From an uncultured bacterium (lineage in GTDB: Bacteria > Desulfobacterota > WTBG01), in assembly GCA_938024025.1 (NCBI GenBank), contig CALJBY010000172.1:1-6004 (forward strand): a stretch of DNA of 6,004 nucleotides, read 5' to 3'. The position numbers and the translations under genes are program-made. This document shows positions 5,487 to 6,004 of this stretch, in pieces; the stretch's first letter is position 1, and the number at the start of each line of letters is the position of its first letter. The notes beneath the pieces were generated by a model. It searched no databases and had not been told where the DNA came from. It saw nothing but the letters and a program-made list of their open reading frames with translations.

Positions 5487-5942
5487 ATGAGAAACTATTG
5501 TATGCTCTGTTTTTTCTCTTTAACTGCTCTCATAGGATGTGCGGAGCTTATCAGGGTGGATGCAGAAACCTATATGCTCAATCCAGGCATGTATGAGGGG
5601 CAGTATATCCTCATTACAACCAATTTGGAAGAAGTGTCAGAGCATTACCAGCTCTTACAGGGGTTAGACATTGAAATAGCTGCACCTCTCACCCATTTTG
5701 AAGAAAGGGATGCAGCCTCGTGGTATGTAACCCTTGAAAAAGGCGGAAACACCATTCGAGCATATGAGGATAATTATCAACGTTTTGTCCCCTCGGAGGC
5801 AGACTATCTGGCACGGTGGGCAAAGCACGAAGGGGGGACAGTAACGGCACAGGGTAAGCTCATGGAATGGGGCATGGAACTCGACCAGCTAACCTATAGA
5901 GAGCTTATTGTTAATACGAATGTTTCATCCTCTGCAGCGTGA
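5487..5942 (+). CDS. Small lipoprotein of unknown function
   Basis: The protein has 151 residues. The N-terminus is a lipoprotein signal: R2, a hydrophobic core at 5-16, and the lipobox LIGC with C18 as the lipidated residue. Residue +2 is Ala, which by the E. coli rule favours the outer membrane. The mature part of about 134 residues has no motif I recognise. Alternating stretches such as QYILITTNLEEV (39-50), SWYVTLEKGGNTIRAYE (78-94) and GGTVTAQGKLMEWGMEL (116-132) suggest a small beta-barrel. The 'EGQYILITTNLEEV' and 'QGKLMEW' segments are reminiscent of OB-fold lipoproteins, where a GK-type strand is followed by a glycine turn. This is inference from pattern only. W79, W111 and W128 could help a membrane or ligand surface. 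It stands 400 bp from the hydrolase genes behind repeat DNA and is probably transcribed separately. Confidence 0.82.
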   Translation: MRNYCMLCFFSLTALIGCAELIRVDAETYMLNPGMYEGQYILITTNLEEVSEHYQLLQGLDIEIAAPLTHFEERDAASWYVTLEKGGNTIRAYEDNYQRFVPSEADYLARWAKHEGGTVTAQGKLMEWGMELDQLTYRELIVNTNVSSSAA

Positions 5943-5955
5943 CCCGACTAAACGA

Positions 5956-5974
5956 TAACTTCAGGATGAAGTTA
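5956..5974. other. Hairpin TAACTTCA/TGAAGTTA after the lipoprotein gene
   Basis: An exact 8-bp inverted repeat (5956-5963 and 5967-5974) with a 3-base GGA loop begins 13 nt after the lipoprotein stop. A second small inverted repeat, GTTAA-AAA-TTAAC, follows at 5980-5992. Neither is GC-rich or followed by a clear T-run, so a classic terminator is unlikely, though a weak one or an mRNA 3'-end structure is possible. Confidence 0.4.
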
Positions 5975-6004
5975 CCCACGTTAAAAATTAACCACCTTAG
6001 CTAC

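Overview
The window is an ordinary-looking stretch of a bacterial chromosome with seven genes, all on the + strand. Base composition is close to balanced by eye. It is probably from an anaerobic or environmental bacterium, with Desulfobacterota ('deltaproteobacteria') as the best guess. Three things suggest this: a FAD-dependent oxidoreductase tail next to a flavodoxin-type protein with a Cys cluster and a PCP_red-like N-terminus; Sec and lipoprotein signals typical of a Gram-negative cell; and gene gaps filled with degenerate short tandem repeats (TGGAGTNN, CACGAAGAG, CTAAAATGCC, GGATTGC/GCAATCC). I recall such repeats from deltaproteobacterial intergenic DNA. No rRNA, tRNA or taxonomic marker is present, so the assignment is inference.

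Layout. 1-408: C-terminal end of a probable FAD-dependent (geranylgeranyl-reductase/FixC-like) oxidoreductase that starts before the window. 409-559: gap holding five 8-bp TGGAGTNN units. 560-1492: flavodoxin/NADPH-dependent FMN reductase-fold protein with four clustered cysteines. 1493-1557: gap with an imperfect hairpin. 1558-2247: CPBP-family membrane glutamic protease homologue. 2248-2368: gap with a 12-bp palindrome. 2369-5086: three closely spaced genes, an SDR oxidoreductase, a membrane-anchored alpha/beta hydrolase and a secreted alpha/beta hydrolase, with gaps of 25 and 14 nt. 5087-5486: 400-bp gap that is a mosaic of at least five short repeat types, the last being inverted copies of the TGGAGTNN unit seen at 459-498. 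5487-5942: small lipoprotein of unknown function. 5943-6004: two small inverted repeats and no gene.

How the genes may work together. The SDR and two hydrolases probably form one transcription unit. An NAD-type dehydrogenase/reductase plus two ester-type hydrolases outside the cytoplasm would suit breakdown or modification of an alcohol, ketone, ester or lactone, but no substrate can be read from the sequence. The first two genes look like redox proteins. The CPBP protein and the lipoprotein are unlinked in function as far as can be seen. I find no CRISPR array, insertion sequence, phage gene, toxin-antitoxin pair or defence system. The most unusual material is the repeat-filled intergenic DNA at each end of the gene block.
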